A stretch of DNA of 64,000 bases from Bradyrhizobium barranii subsp. barranii (GTDB lineage: Bacteria > Pseudomonadota > Alphaproteobacteria > Rhizobiales > Xanthobacteraceae), in NCBI RefSeq assembly GCF_017565645.3, contig NZ_CP086136.1, positions 1,116,001 through 1,180,000 of the forward strand, given 5' to 3'. The position numbers and the translations under genes are program-made. Of this stretch, positions 16,860 to 25,464 are shown one piece after another. Within the stretch, counting starts at the first letter, position 1, and each line of letters opens with the position of its first letter. A model generated the notes under the pieces. That model was not told the origin of the DNA. It worked only from the letters and a program-made list of their open reading frames with translations, and did not search any database.

Positions 16860-17423
16860 CTACTTTCGTTCGGCTTCAGCCTCTTGCTCCAGCCGCAGAA
16901 TATGTGCGCGTAGCGCATCGAACCGCTCTTCGGCAACATCGCTGAACAGCGGATCCTTAAGACCGGTTTCCGCCGAGGCGATCTCGGTCCAATCCTGTGG
17001 CTTGAGTGCATTAAGCGCAGCGGGAAAGAAATCGCGATCTTCCATCATCACGTGACGGCGCTCGTGCGCGATAAAATCGCGAACGATGATATCCACATTT
17101 TCACGAAGGATTTCCCGATCTGCGAGTACGTTGTCGACCGCCCGAGCGACGCGGCCTAAAAGCTGGGCCCCTTTCTGGTGTTCGCGAGCCAGATCACCGA
17201 CCTTCGCAGCAGCAGCTGGATCGCGTGTTTTTAGCTTGGCAAAGACGCGGTCTTCCTGGGGATGGTGATAAACTTCCGGGTAGACTTCGAAATAGCTAAT
17301 CACCGCGCGAATGACCTCGTAGTCGGGACGTTCTCCGCGGTCGAACACCTCGAGTTCCCGCTCGAGGATGGCGAGCAGCGTTTCGATATTGCGATGCTCT
17401 TGGGATAGGCGTTCGATGATCAT
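16860..17423 (-). CDS. Hemerythrin HHE domain protein
   Basis: 187 residues, all helical. The iron-ligand pattern of HHE hemerythrins is visible: LSQEHRNIETLL, EVYHHPQEDRVF, LAREHQKGAQLL, IAHERRHVMMEDRDFFP. These supply the His and Glu/Asp ligands of a di-iron site that binds O2 or NO. The ATG at 17423 is chosen from the family start (MIIERLSQEH). A TTGCGACAGATCAA box lies 58 bp upstream, consistent with induction at low oxygen or during denitrification. A role in oxygen/NO sensing or repair of iron centres is inferred. Confidence 0.9.
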   Translation of the reverse strand: MIIERLSQEHRNIETLLAILERELEVFDRGERPDYEVIRAVISYFEVYPEVYHHPQEDRVFAKLKTRDPAAAAKVGDLAREHQKGAQLLGRVARAVDNVLADREILRENVDIIVRDFIAHERRHVMMEDRDFFPAALNALKPQDWTEIASAETGLKDPLFSDVAEERFDALRAHILRLEQEAEAERK

Positions 17424-17480
17424 GGCAACACCCCACTGAGTGAACCGTTTTGAAGAATGATCCTCTGGCCCGTATCTGCT

Positions 17481-17494
17481 TTGCGACAGATCAA
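17481..17494 (-). promoter_or_regulatory. FixK-type box upstream of hemerythrin gene
   Basis: TTGCGACAGATCAA fits TTG[AC]-N6-[TG]CAA, 58 bp before the hemerythrin ATG. The identical 14 bases precede the AMP phosphorylase-like operon at 42697-42710. Confidence 0.65.
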
Positions 17495-17686
17495 ATCTGG
17501 TCAGATTTAGCATGCAGCCACGCGCTGAAATGAGCTTTGCCCGGGCAGGCTCGGCGACCAGCCGCACGCCATCAGGAGACCGTACACGAAGCCGGGATCG
17601 ATTGTTTTGGATTAGGTGCTTCTAAATAGAAGTCATGTGGTCGAGGACTGCGCCTCTACGTCAGCTGCCGGAGAGCGAGCAAATCG

Positions 17687-17700
17687 TTGATCTAGATCAT
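17687..17700 (+). promoter_or_regulatory. FixK/FNR-like box upstream of zinc-ribbon gene
   Basis: TTGATCTAGATCAT differs from the FNR consensus only in the last base. It ends 54 bp before the ATG at 17755. Confidence 0.65.
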
Positions 17701-17754
17701 TTCGCCATACTGCCAACATCGCATGCTGCGCACCGGACATGAGGGAGGTTCCAT

Positions 17755-17973
17755 ATGGCACCGGTCTCAGCACTACACAACGAAAAATGCCCTCGCTGTG
17801 GTTCCGGGTTAGTGCACCTCGAGTGGCACGAACGCATTACTGCTCAGGAAGCCCAAGAGCTCTGGCGCTGCTGGAATTGTAAAAGCGAATTTGTCACCGC
17901 TGTCGAGTCGGACGGGACGGAGTCGTCAGCTGCCGACATCACCCAACCATTCTTTACGAACCTGCTTGTCTGA
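17755..17973 (+). CDS. Small zinc-ribbon protein
   Basis: The 72-residue protein contains a rubredoxin-like zinc ribbon: CPRCGSG near residue 12 and CWNCKSEF near residue 39 (CxxC...CxxC). A short acidic tail follows. The rest is soluble. Such ribbons bind zinc or iron structurally and may contact nucleic acid or protein, and no specific function can be assigned. An FNR-like site 55 bp upstream suggests low-oxygen expression. It runs toward the dihaem cytochrome gene at 18036. Confidence 0.75.
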   Translation: MAPVSALHNEKCPRCGSGLVHLEWHERITAQEAQELWRCWNCKSEFVTAVESDGTESSAADITQPFFTNLLV

Positions 17974-18035
17974 TCAAATAGGCCCGATCCGCTCCACAGG
18001 GATGCTATCGTGCCCCATCCATTTCAAGCGCTGCC

Positions 18036-18758
18036 ATGAAGTTACGGACTCTGATGATCGCCGCGATTGCTGCGATGCTTCCGCCATTCAATGCGGGAGC
18101 ACAGGTGAATTTGCCTGCCGGCAGCACGTCAACCCAACTATCCGACCTCATGATCGCGCTGCAATTCCAACACATCAAGTTGTGGTTTGCCGGAAAGTTC
18201 AGCAACTGGGATTTGGCGAATTATGAGCTTCGACAGATCCAGATAAATTTGCGGAGGGCAATGCCGTCTCCCTCCGAAAGCTTGCGATCATCCCAAGCCA
18301 CCGAACAGCTGCAAGCTCTGGATCGCGCCATCCAACAGAAAGATGGTGCAGCTTTCGCCAAGGCTTATTCGGATATCACGAACGGATGCAACGCCTGCCA
18401 CCGGGCCAGCGGATTCGGTTCGATCACCATCCAGGTGCCGGCCAACTCGCCGTTCAGCGATCAGCTGTTCGCGGATCAGATCGCGCAGGGGCGCGCGCTC
18501 GCCCACGGGGCCTGCGGCCTCTGTCACGTCATCTCGGATTCTTCAATGGAGACGCCGGCCTTTCGTTTCCCCGCGCCAAGCTTCAGCGAAATTGCCAGCC
18601 GCCCATCTTTTTCAGCCAACGATCTCCGACAACTATTGACGTCAAACCACCGTCGCGTGGGCCCGAACCAGGCAATGCTCAAGCCAAAGCTCGTCGAATA
18701 CCAGATTGACGCGATCGTGGCGTTCTTCGAGACCTTGCAAGCCGACCGGGCTCGCTAA
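18036..18758 (+). CDS. Dihaem cytochrome c: c'-like helical domain plus class I domain
   Basis: The 240-residue precursor begins with a signal peptide ending at NAGA. Residues 25-130 form a helical domain with LQFQHIKLWFAGKFSNWDLANYELRQI and a haem site CNACH, closely similar to the protein at 56082-56567. A second domain has CGLCH and ends like the small class I cytochromes (PSFSEIA..., then VAFFETL). The fusion of these two units is clear from the sequence. It is probably a periplasmic electron carrier. It follows the zinc-ribbon gene by about 60 bp. Confidence 0.82.
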   Translation: MKLRTLMIAAIAAMLPPFNAGAQVNLPAGSTSTQLSDLMIALQFQHIKLWFAGKFSNWDLANYELRQIQINLRRAMPSPSESLRSSQATEQLQALDRAIQQKDGAAFAKAYSDITNGCNACHRASGFGSITIQVPANSPFSDQLFADQIAQGRALAHGACGLCHVISDSSMETPAFRFPAPSFSEIASRPSFSANDLRQLLTSNHRRVGPNQAMLKPKLVEYQIDAIVAFFETLQADRAR

Positions 18759-18854
18759 GACCTCAGCTTACGGTCACGGTTTGGGCCGATCTGCCTTCTA
18801 ATCCTGAGGCTTTAGGCTAAGGATAAAGTTCGAGAGAGCATCGGTCGCAGCTCT

Positions 18855-19307
18855 TTAGCACGCGATAAGGTCGGTATGTCCAAATCCCCTTGAGTAGTCC
18901 AGCAGCGAGACGATCGTGGGTGTCAGGCGAAAGACGCAGACCTCGGATGTTTTCGGCATGGGGAGATCGAGGCCTTTCTGGTTCGGATATCGCGAGATCA
19001 AGAGCCGCAAGGCTTTTTCGAATTCGGCGGGATCCGTCACAAGCTTCGCACGTGCCGCCATCGATAGACCCGCGATGTCCATCACCTGGGCGGGATCGTC
19101 GTCCACCGTTAGCGAGACCCGATCGTCCCTCGCAAGGTTGGCGGCCTTCTGGCTGTCCGCTCCGCAAAGAAAGTAGATGACGAGTCCATCGTTGGCGTAG
19201 CCGACGGTGGTCACCTGGGGCCAGCCGTCAGGTCGTACCGTAGCGATCCTCGTGGTCCGGTGCTGATTCAAAAGCCGAAGGATGTTCCGCCTGAACTTTT
19301 CGTCCAT
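18855..19307 (-). CDS. Pyridoxamine 5'-phosphate oxidase-like (PNPOx) flavin protein
   Basis: The 150-residue protein has the split beta-barrel pattern: RTTRIATVRPDGWPQVTTVGYANDGLVIYFLC at residues 17-48, then RVSLTVDDD and the GLSMAARAKLV strand. Members bind FMN, F420 or haem, and the exact cofactor cannot be told here. There is no signal peptide. A TTGACCTGCCTCAA box (minus strand) lies 50 bp upstream, so oxygen-limited expression is likely. PNPOx-like and Acg-like flavoproteins are also part of the mycobacterial hypoxia regulon. Confidence 0.85.
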   Translation of the reverse strand: MDEKFRRNILRLLNQHRTTRIATVRPDGWPQVTTVGYANDGLVIYFLCGADSQKAANLARDDRVSLTVDDDPAQVMDIAGLSMAARAKLVTDPAEFEKALRLLISRYPNQKGLDLPMPKTSEVCVFRLTPTIVSLLDYSRGFGHTDLIAC

Positions 19308-19356
19308 TGGTCGCCTCTGATTTAGACCAGTTTAGCTCCCGAGCCGCGGGCGCGTT

Positions 19357-19370
19357 TTGAGGCAGGTCAA
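19357..19370 (-). promoter_or_regulatory. FixK/FNR-type box upstream of PNPOx-like gene
   Basis: On the minus strand this reads TTGACCTGCCTCAA, 50 bp before the ATG at 19307, fitting TTGA-N6-TCAA. Confidence 0.68.
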
Positions 19371-19578
19371 GTATCAATGAAGCCGGCCGCCAAGTCTGGG
19401 CGCAGTCGGCCTATTCATACGCCTGAGGGCAATTGTGCCAATGCTCCCGGAGGAGGCGCTGCTATTTGGCGGGTACGTTTGTCGCTATAGCGGACCCATC
19501 CACCGAGCTGACTCGTTGAGCTGCATCAAGCTGGCTTTTAACAGCGGTGACATCGTGCGAGTAGGGAGGGCTGCTCTG

Positions 19579-19740
19579 ATGCGCCGAGTTGCCCTGAAGG
19601 CTCTATTTACGGCCTTGGCTTTTAGAAGAGTCGAGAAGGAGCGAGTCGATTGGGATCGAAATATTTTGATCTTCTCGACGGCGGTGACCGTCGGGTTGGT
19701 TGCGCTCTATGTTTACGGCAAGACAACCTCGCGCTGGTGA
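19579..19740 (+). CDS. Small single-span membrane protein
   Basis: 53 residues from ATG 19579, behind a GGGAGGG ribosome-binding site. A basic N-terminal half (RRVALKALF, RRVEKERVDWDR) is followed by one membrane helix (ILIFSTAVTVGLVALYVY) and a short cytoplasmic or periplasmic tail. It lies 26 bp before a cytochrome c gene and may be its membrane partner. No family recognised. A longer in-frame start at 19435 is less likely, as the added residues look non-coding. Confidence 0.5.
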   Translation: MRRVALKALFTALAFRRVEKERVDWDRNILIFSTAVTVGLVALYVYGKTTSRW

Positions 19741-19766
19741 ACTGTTTCGCGGGAACGACTGCGACG

Positions 19767-20108
19767 ATGCGATGCTTACTGATACTTTCGACAATAGTTC
19801 TCTGGTCGAGCACCGGCGCCCGCGCGCTCGACGAGGAACAGCAACATGGTAAAGAGTTGCTACAAAGAATGTGCGCACGCTGTCACTCTGTTGGCAGGAC
19901 CGGGGCAAGTCCTAACAGGCAAGCGCCGCCCTTTCGCAGCTTTAGCGAAACCAAGCTCTACGATAGCGACTTCCTGGAGCGACTGCAGGAGGGCTACAGC
20001 AGCATTCATCCCTCGATGCCGACCTTCCGCTTCAACAGGGAAGATGCGATAGCAGCTCTGAACTACATGAAATCAATTCAGGAACCACCTAAACCGGGAC
20101 GCAAGTAG
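19767..20108 (+). CDS. Small monohaem cytochrome c
   Basis: 113 residues with signal peptide MRCLLILSTIVLWSSTGARA, haem site CARCH near residue 33, APPFRSF, and HPSMPTFRF with the likely Met ligand. The C-terminus (AIAALNYMKSI) matches the last helix of class I cytochromes c. It belongs to the same small paralogous set as 16451-16762 and 56693-57034. The P1B-5 ATPase gene starts 15 bp later, so they probably share a transcript. Confidence 0.87.
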   Translation: MRCLLILSTIVLWSSTGARALDEEQQHGKELLQRMCARCHSVGRTGASPNRQAPPFRSFSETKLYDSDFLERLQEGYSSIHPSMPTFRFNREDAIAALNYMKSIQEPPKPGRK

Positions 20109-20123
20109 CTGCGGAATGAGACC

Positions 20124-22409
20124 ATGTCGTTTGAGCGGGTTCTGCGATGGGCCCTGGTTGCGATCGCAATCGCGGGATTGACCGCGGGTATTCTTGCGCG
20201 AGCCGCGGGTCGGCCTGATCTGGCCGGCCTCGCATGGGCAATCGGCACGGCGCCCGTGATAGGAGGACTGGCGGTCTCGATCGTCAGGGATCTACTGAGC
20301 GGTCGCCTTGGTGTGGACGCTATTGCGCTGTTGTCCATGAGCGCGGCGTTAGCCCTTGGCCAACCGCTTGCAGGGGCCGTGGTCGCGTTGATGTATTCCG
20401 GCGGCAACGTGCTGGAAGACATCGCGGTCGCTCGCGCGGAGCGCGACCTGCGGTCGCTGGTGGATCGTGCTCCGCGCCAGGCCCATCGCAAGAGCGGCGA
20501 ACGGATTGAAGATGTTCCGGTTGATGCAATATCGGTCGGCGAAGGACTCCTGGTCCGGGCCGGTGAGATCATTCCGGTCGACGGAATCGTAGGCTCGGCT
20601 TTGGCCACCATCGACGAGTCCGCCGTTACTGGCGAACCAATCCCGGTCGAAAAAGCGCGTGGGAGTGCCGTTCTGTCAGGTTCGCTGAACGCGGGTGAGA
20701 CTTTCGAATTGACCGTGACTGCGCCGGCCGGCGAGAGCACCTACGCTGGCATCGTGCGTATGGTGACGGCGGCGCAGACGGCAAAGGCTCCCTTTATACG
20801 GATGGCCGATCGCTATGCTCTGATCCTTCTACCGGTGACGCTCGTCATCGCCTTCGTGGCGTGGCGCATCTCGGGAGATCTGACCCGCAGTCTCGCCGTG
20901 CTGGTGGCGGCGACGCCTTGCCCGCTGATCTTGGCTGCGCCGGTCGCTTTCATTGCCGGCGTCGCGCAAGCGGCGCGCCGCGGCATCCTGGCCAAGGGCA
21001 GTGGGGCGCTGGAGGCGCTGGCGCGCGCGCATACGGTGCTGTTCGATAAAACGGGCACCCTGACCGTCGGAGGGGCGCGGTTGCTTTCGATCGAGGTTGC
21101 ACCGGGAGGGGACCCGGATGAGGTTCTCAGGCTCGGGGCATCGCTTGAGCAGGCTTCGCATCACGTGCTTGCCAAGACCGTGGTGGCGGCGGCCGTCGAG
21201 CGCGGCCTCGAGCTGAAAGCACCCGAACAGGTCAAGGAGGCGATGGGCTCCGGTATGAGCGGCCTGATCGATGGACAGCAGGTCATGGCCGGCGCGCGAC
21301 AGATGTTACCCTCGAATTCAGAGCTGTCGCCGTGGGAGCTGCGAGCAATTCGGCGCGCCTCGTGGCGCTCGGCGTTGATCGTCTTTGTCGCCGTGGATGG
21401 GCGTACAATCGGTGCGTTGCTTCTGGCGGACGAGCTGCGCGCCGATACGCCGCGGGCTATCCGGCTGCTGCGCGATGCGGGCGTCGCGCGCATGGTGATG
21501 GTCACCGGCGATCGCGCCGCGGCGGCGCAGGCCATCGGTGCGGCACTCGACCTCGATGCCGTGCTGGCCGATCGCGTCCCTTCCGACAAAGTCGAGGCGG
21601 TGCGGGGCGAGCAACGGCTGCGTCCGACCATCATGGTCGGCGATGGTATCAACGACGCCCCGGCGCTGGCCGTAGCCGACGTCGGGGTCGCGCTCGGGGC
21701 GCGGGGCGCCAGCGCTTCGTCTGAGGCGGCCGATGTGGTGATCCTGGCTGACCGCCTCGACCGCGTGGGCGAGGCGATCCTCATTGCGCAGCGGGCGCGG
21801 CGGATTGCCCTGCAAAGTATTGTCGTCGGCATGGGGTTGTCGCTCGTCGCGATGGTCGCTGCCACTCTGGGTTGGCTCGCCCCGGTGCCGGCGGCGATTA
21901 CGCAGGAGGTGATCGATGTCGCCGTTATTCTGAACGCGCTACGCGCGCTCACTCCGGCCCTCGGCGCTGGTGGCCGTCGCATCACCCCGGAGCAGGGGCT
22001 GACATTGCGTCACGATCATCAGACCTTGTTGAGGGACCTGGACCGGCTGCGCAAAATCGTCGATGCCCTGGACGACGTGACGCCCGAATTGGCCGGGACG
22101 TTGATCGGGGAGGCCCAGCGGCTGGTTCAGAGCAGCGTCGTGAAACACGAGCGCGACGACGAAGACAGCGTCTATCCGAAGCTTGCGCAGGTGCTGCGCG
22201 AGCGCCATGGCCTCTCAGCCATGAGCCGCGCCCATCGGGAGATATTGCATCTTGCCCGGCTGCTCAGCCGAATCGTCGAGGACATGCCCTCGGAGAAAAT
22301 CGACCGCTATATCGTGCGAGATGCGCAACGGGTGATCGAGGCCATCGAGACGCTAGTGCGCATGCACACGGCTCAGGAAGAGGACATCTACGAAGCCGTG
22401 GCGGCTTAG
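20124..22409 (+). CDS. P1B-5-type metal-transporting ATPase with C-terminal hemerythrin domain
   Basis: The 761-residue protein is a heavy-metal P-type ATPase without an N-terminal metal-binding domain. TPCP in the metal-channel helix (residues 264-267), DKTGT with phosphorylated Asp308, the TGE actuator loop (SAVTGEPIPV) and GDGINDAPAL are visible. Residues about 628-760 form an added hemerythrin-like domain (LRHDHQTLLRDL, VVKHERDDEDSVYPKL, RAHREILHL, MHTAQEEDIYE). TPCP plus this domain defines subgroup P1B-5, whose Sinorhizobium meliloti member Nia is linked to Ni/Fe transport. The di-iron site may couple export to oxygen or iron status (inference). It is followed 20 bp later by a second ATPase. 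Confidence 0.9.
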   Translation: MSFERVLRWALVAIAIAGLTAGILARAAGRPDLAGLAWAIGTAPVIGGLAVSIVRDLLSGRLGVDAIALLSMSAALALGQPLAGAVVALMYSGGNVLEDIAVARAERDLRSLVDRAPRQAHRKSGERIEDVPVDAISVGEGLLVRAGEIIPVDGIVGSALATIDESAVTGEPIPVEKARGSAVLSGSLNAGETFELTVTAPAGESTYAGIVRMVTAAQTAKAPFIRMADRYALILLPVTLVIAFVAWRISGDLTRSLAVLVAATPCPLILAAPVAFIAGVAQAARRGILAKGSGALEALARAHTVLFDKTGTLTVGGARLLSIEVAPGGDPDEVLRLGASLEQASHHVLAKTVVAAAVERGLELKAPEQVKEAMGSGMSGLIDGQQVMAGARQMLPSNSELSPWELRAIRRASWRSALIVFVAVDGRTIGALLLADELRADTPRAIRLLRDAGVARMVMVTGDRAAAAQAIGAALDLDAVLADRVPSDKVEAVRGEQRLRPTIMVGDGINDAPALAVADVGVALGARGASASSEAADVVILADRLDRVGEAILIAQRARRIALQSIVVGMGLSLVAMVAATLGWLAPVPAAITQEVIDVAVILNALRALTPALGAGGRRITPEQGLTLRHDHQTLLRDLDRLRKIVDALDDVTPELAGTLIGEAQRLVQSSVVKHERDDEDSVYPKLAQVLRERHGLSAMSRAHREILHLARLLSRIVEDMPSEKIDRYIVRDAQRVIEAIETLVRMHTAQEEDIYEAVAA

Positions 22410-22429
22410 GCCCGGCTTAGCGACACAAT

Positions 22430-25138
22430 ATGTCCGTTCGGGCGCAAAGGAGGTTAGCCATCGCGAAGAAGGAAGTCGTTGGCCCGCTGATACTCCCGAA
22501 ATTTCCGCATGCTCTGTCCGTGACGGAACTGCTCGGGCAGTTCCGGGTGACCGGCACGGAGGGGCTGTCCGAAGCCGAGGTCAACGCACGGAGAAAGCAT
22601 TTCGGTGCGAACACCATCGCCTCGCGGCGTTCAGCCGGCGTGCTGCGCCTGCTGGTGCACCAGTTCAAGAGTCCAGTCGTCTATCTCCTGAGCGGCGCAG
22701 CCGGCCTGGCGTTTTATTTCGGCGAACTCGAGGAGGGCAGCGCCATCTTTGCGGTGCTTGCCATCAACACGCTGATCGGGTTCGTGACCGAGTTGAAGGC
22801 GGTCCGATCGATCGAGGCTTTGCGCGCGCTCGGCACGCGGACCGCCCGTGTCCGACGCGAGGGGCGGGTTCATGTGATCCCGGCCGAGGAGCTCGTTCCG
22901 GGCGATGTCGTGGTCTTGGAAGCTGGTGATGCCGTATCGGCCGACCTGCGCCTTATCGAGACATCTCGGCTTTCAACGGACGAGTCGTCGCTGACCGGAG
23001 AATCCGTCGCCGTCGACAAGCAGTTCGAGCCGGTCAGCGCAGACACCCGTCTCGGCGATCGCGCGTCGATGGCGTTCAAGGGCACCGCGATTACGCGCGG
23101 CACCGGCGCTGGTGTCGTGGTCGCGACCGGAATCATCACGGAGCTCGGGCGGGTGACGCGGCTAGTTCTCGAGGCCGATCCGGGTCATTCACCCCTTGAG
23201 CGCAAGCTCGAGCGTCTGTCGGTGCAACTCGTCTGGGCGACTATCGCTGTCGCCGCCATCATCGGTGGCATTGGTCTATTGAGTGGCAAAGACCCTCTCC
23301 TGATGATCGAGGCGGCCATCGCGCTCGCCGTCGCCGCGATTCCGGAAGGTCTCCCCATCGTCGCGACGCTTGCGCTTGCCCGTGGCATGTGGCGCATGGC
23401 ACAGCAAAATGCACTGATCGAACGTCTCTCGGCAGTCGAGACGCTTGGGGCGACAACGGTCGTTCTCACCGACAAGACCGGTACCCTGACCGAAAATCGG
23501 ATGACGGTGCGACGGCTCTGCACACCCTCAGGCGAGATCGAGTTCGGGACCGGCGCTCCAGAGGGGGGCGAGGGTCAGCAGGTCGCAGGCGATCCGCAGG
23601 CGGCCGAATTGCTCCGGATCGCGGTTCTATGCAACGACGCGCATCTCGATGGTCCCGAGGAGCGCGGCAGTGGCGATCCCATGGAGATCGCGCTTCTGCG
23701 TGCTGGGCTACGCGCCGGCTTCAGGCGGACAACCTTGCTGGAGGGGCGCGGCGTCGTGCGCAAGCATGCTTTTGATCCCCTCGCCAAGATGATGGCGACC
23801 GTTCATGAGCATGGGGAGGGTGTACTGATCGCCGTGAAGGGGGCGCCCGAGGCGGTCCTGGCGGCGACGACGCGCGTAGCCGTCGGCAATGGCGAGGTCG
23901 CGCTTGATGACACCATGCGAGCGGAGTGGCTCAGCCGAGCCGATCGGCTCGGCCATGACGGCCTGCGGGTGCTCGCCTGCGCGACGAGAATCGACCAGGT
24001 GGCCGATGCCGCACCCTATGACAGGCTGGTGCTTGCTGGTCTTGTCGGCTTGGAAGACCCCGCCCGGGCCGACGTGCCACCGGCCATCCAGGACTGCCGG
24101 CAATCGGGAATTCGCGTTGTCATGGTCACGGGCGATCACGTGGTGACGGCGAAAAGTATCGGTCGAGCCGTCGGTCTTGGGGAGAACGTTTCGAATGTCA
24201 TGGAGGGCAAGAATATCAGGCAGATGATTGAAACCGGGCAGCCTGCCCTCCAAGACATCGGAATTTTCGCGAGAGTAACGCCAGATGAAAAACTCGCTCT
24301 CGTTCGGACGTATCAGGCTGCGGGCGAGATTGTCGCCATGACGGGGGACGGGGTGAATGACGCCCCCGCTCTGCGGCAGGCCGATATCGGAGTGGCGATG
24401 GGCTTGCGCGGCACCGATGTCGCGCGCGAAGCGGCTGCCATGATCCTGCTCGACGATGCGTTTCCAACCATCATCAAGGCGATCCACGAGGGGCGCGTGA
24501 TTTTCGCCAATATCCGTCGCTTCGTCGCCTACCTCTTGTCCTGCAATCTCAGCGAGGTGTTGGCGGTCGGCCTCGCCGTGTCGCTGGCGCTTCCTTTGCC
24601 ACTCCTGCCGCTGCAAATTCTGTATCTCAATCTGGTGACGGACGTATTCCCCGCTTTCGCGCTTGCCATGGGCGAGGGCGAGGAGGGCATCCTCAAGCGG
24701 CCGCCGCGGGATCCAAAGGAGCCGATTCTGGGCCGCCGGCAATGGATCACCATCGTCCTGCACGGGGCGGCGTTGACCGCAGGCACTTTCGGGGCGCTGG
24801 CTGCGTCGGCCTGGCTCGCTCTCGATGCCCGATCAACAGTCACTATCACGTTCCTCACGCTCGCCTTTGCCCAGCTCTGGCACGCGTTCAACATGCGTGA
24901 TCCGCGCTCGCCGCTCTTGGTCAACGAGGTGACGCGGAACTCCTGGTTGTGGGGCGCGCTTTTGCTATGTGCAACGCTGCTTGCTGTGCCACCCTACCTA
25001 CCGTCGGCTGCGGATTTATTGCAGCTTGCGCCTCCAAGCTCTGAAATGTGGTTGATCGTGATTATCTTCAGCGTGGTGCCGCTAATCGTCACGCAAGCTG
25101 GCAGCGCGGTCGTCGGATGGATTGCGAGAGTGCGATAG
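22430..25138 (+). CDS. P2-type cation-transporting ATPase (Ca2+/Na+-pump-like)
   Basis: 902 residues with cation-ATPase N domain (residues 30-95), actuator DESSLTGES, the ion-site helix IPEGLP (about 304-309), DKTGT with Asp348, KGAPE nucleotide site, GDGVNDAPAL hinge and six C-terminal helices. Layout and IPEGLP match bacterial calcium-type or PMA1-like pumps; the ion is not proven. The ATG at 22430 has no ribosome-binding site. A perfect AAAGGAGG at 22446 stands 6 bases before an in-frame ATC (22460), so the true start may be that rare codon. DosR-regulated CtpF of Mycobacterium is a relative. Confidence 0.9.
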   Translation: MSVRAQRRLAIAKKEVVGPLILPKFPHALSVTELLGQFRVTGTEGLSEAEVNARRKHFGANTIASRRSAGVLRLLVHQFKSPVVYLLSGAAGLAFYFGELEEGSAIFAVLAINTLIGFVTELKAVRSIEALRALGTRTARVRREGRVHVIPAEELVPGDVVVLEAGDAVSADLRLIETSRLSTDESSLTGESVAVDKQFEPVSADTRLGDRASMAFKGTAITRGTGAGVVVATGIITELGRVTRLVLEADPGHSPLERKLERLSVQLVWATIAVAAIIGGIGLLSGKDPLLMIEAAIALAVAAIPEGLPIVATLALARGMWRMAQQNALIERLSAVETLGATTVVLTDKTGTLTENRMTVRRLCTPSGEIEFGTGAPEGGEGQQVAGDPQAAELLRIAVLCNDAHLDGPEERGSGDPMEIALLRAGLRAGFRRTTLLEGRGVVRKHAFDPLAKMMATVHEHGEGVLIAVKGAPEAVLAATTRVAVGNGEVALDDTMRAEWLSRADRLGHDGLRVLACATRIDQVADAAPYDRLVLAGLVGLEDPARADVPPAIQDCRQSGIRVVMVTGDHVVTAKSIGRAVGLGENVSNVMEGKNIRQMIETGQPALQDIGIFARVTPDEKLALVRTYQAAGEIVAMTGDGVNDAPALRQADIGVAMGLRGTDVAREAAAMILLDDAFPTIIKAIHEGRVIFANIRRFVAYLLSCNLSEVLAVGLAVSLALPLPLLPLQILYLNLVTDVFPAFALAMGEGEEGILKRPPRDPKEPILGRRQWITIVLHGAALTAGTFGALAASAWLALDARSTVTITFLTLAFAQLWHAFNMRDPRSPLLVNEVTRNSWLWGALLLCATLLAVPPYLPSAADLLQLAPPSSEMWLIVIIFSVVPLIVTQAGSAVVGWIARVR

Positions 25139-25328
25139 CAACAAAGGAAGCTATTTTTCCTTTCGTTTTCGAAACTTCTTCGGCCGCGGGGAAGCATGCA
25201 ATTACTTGTCGAACGCGCGCCGACTGTGGCGGGGCTGCGCGGCTAAGGCGTCACCCTGATGAGGTCGCACCTTGTGATGCCTATACGTACCCAAAACTGC
25301 AAACACTCGGGAGGTTGAGGTGAGGCCA

Positions 25329-25406
25329 ATGTTAAGCTACTTGCTGCCTCACATGATTGGCGTCATCTGCATCGGGGCTGTCATCTGGCTGATTAGTCGC
25401 GGATAA
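25329..25406 (+). CDS. Putative 25-residue membrane peptide
   Basis: A short frame from ATG 25329 encodes one hydrophobic helix (HMIGVICIGAVIWLIS) ending RG, with GGTGAGG just upstream. It lies in the gap between the P2-type ATPase and the VIT gene, which runs on the opposite strand. Size and composition fit small membrane subunits or regulators of pumps. There is no homology support, so it remains a candidate. Confidence 0.35.
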   Translation: MLSYLLPHMIGVICIGAVIWLISRG

Positions 25407-25464
25407 CGTGTGGGCGCGCTGCGTTTCTGACCTTCGAGATGGGAGAACGACGAGGGTACAGGGC

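Noticed and set aside
23708..24763. 351-residue minus-strand frame
   Set aside because: Shadow of the P2-type ATPase.
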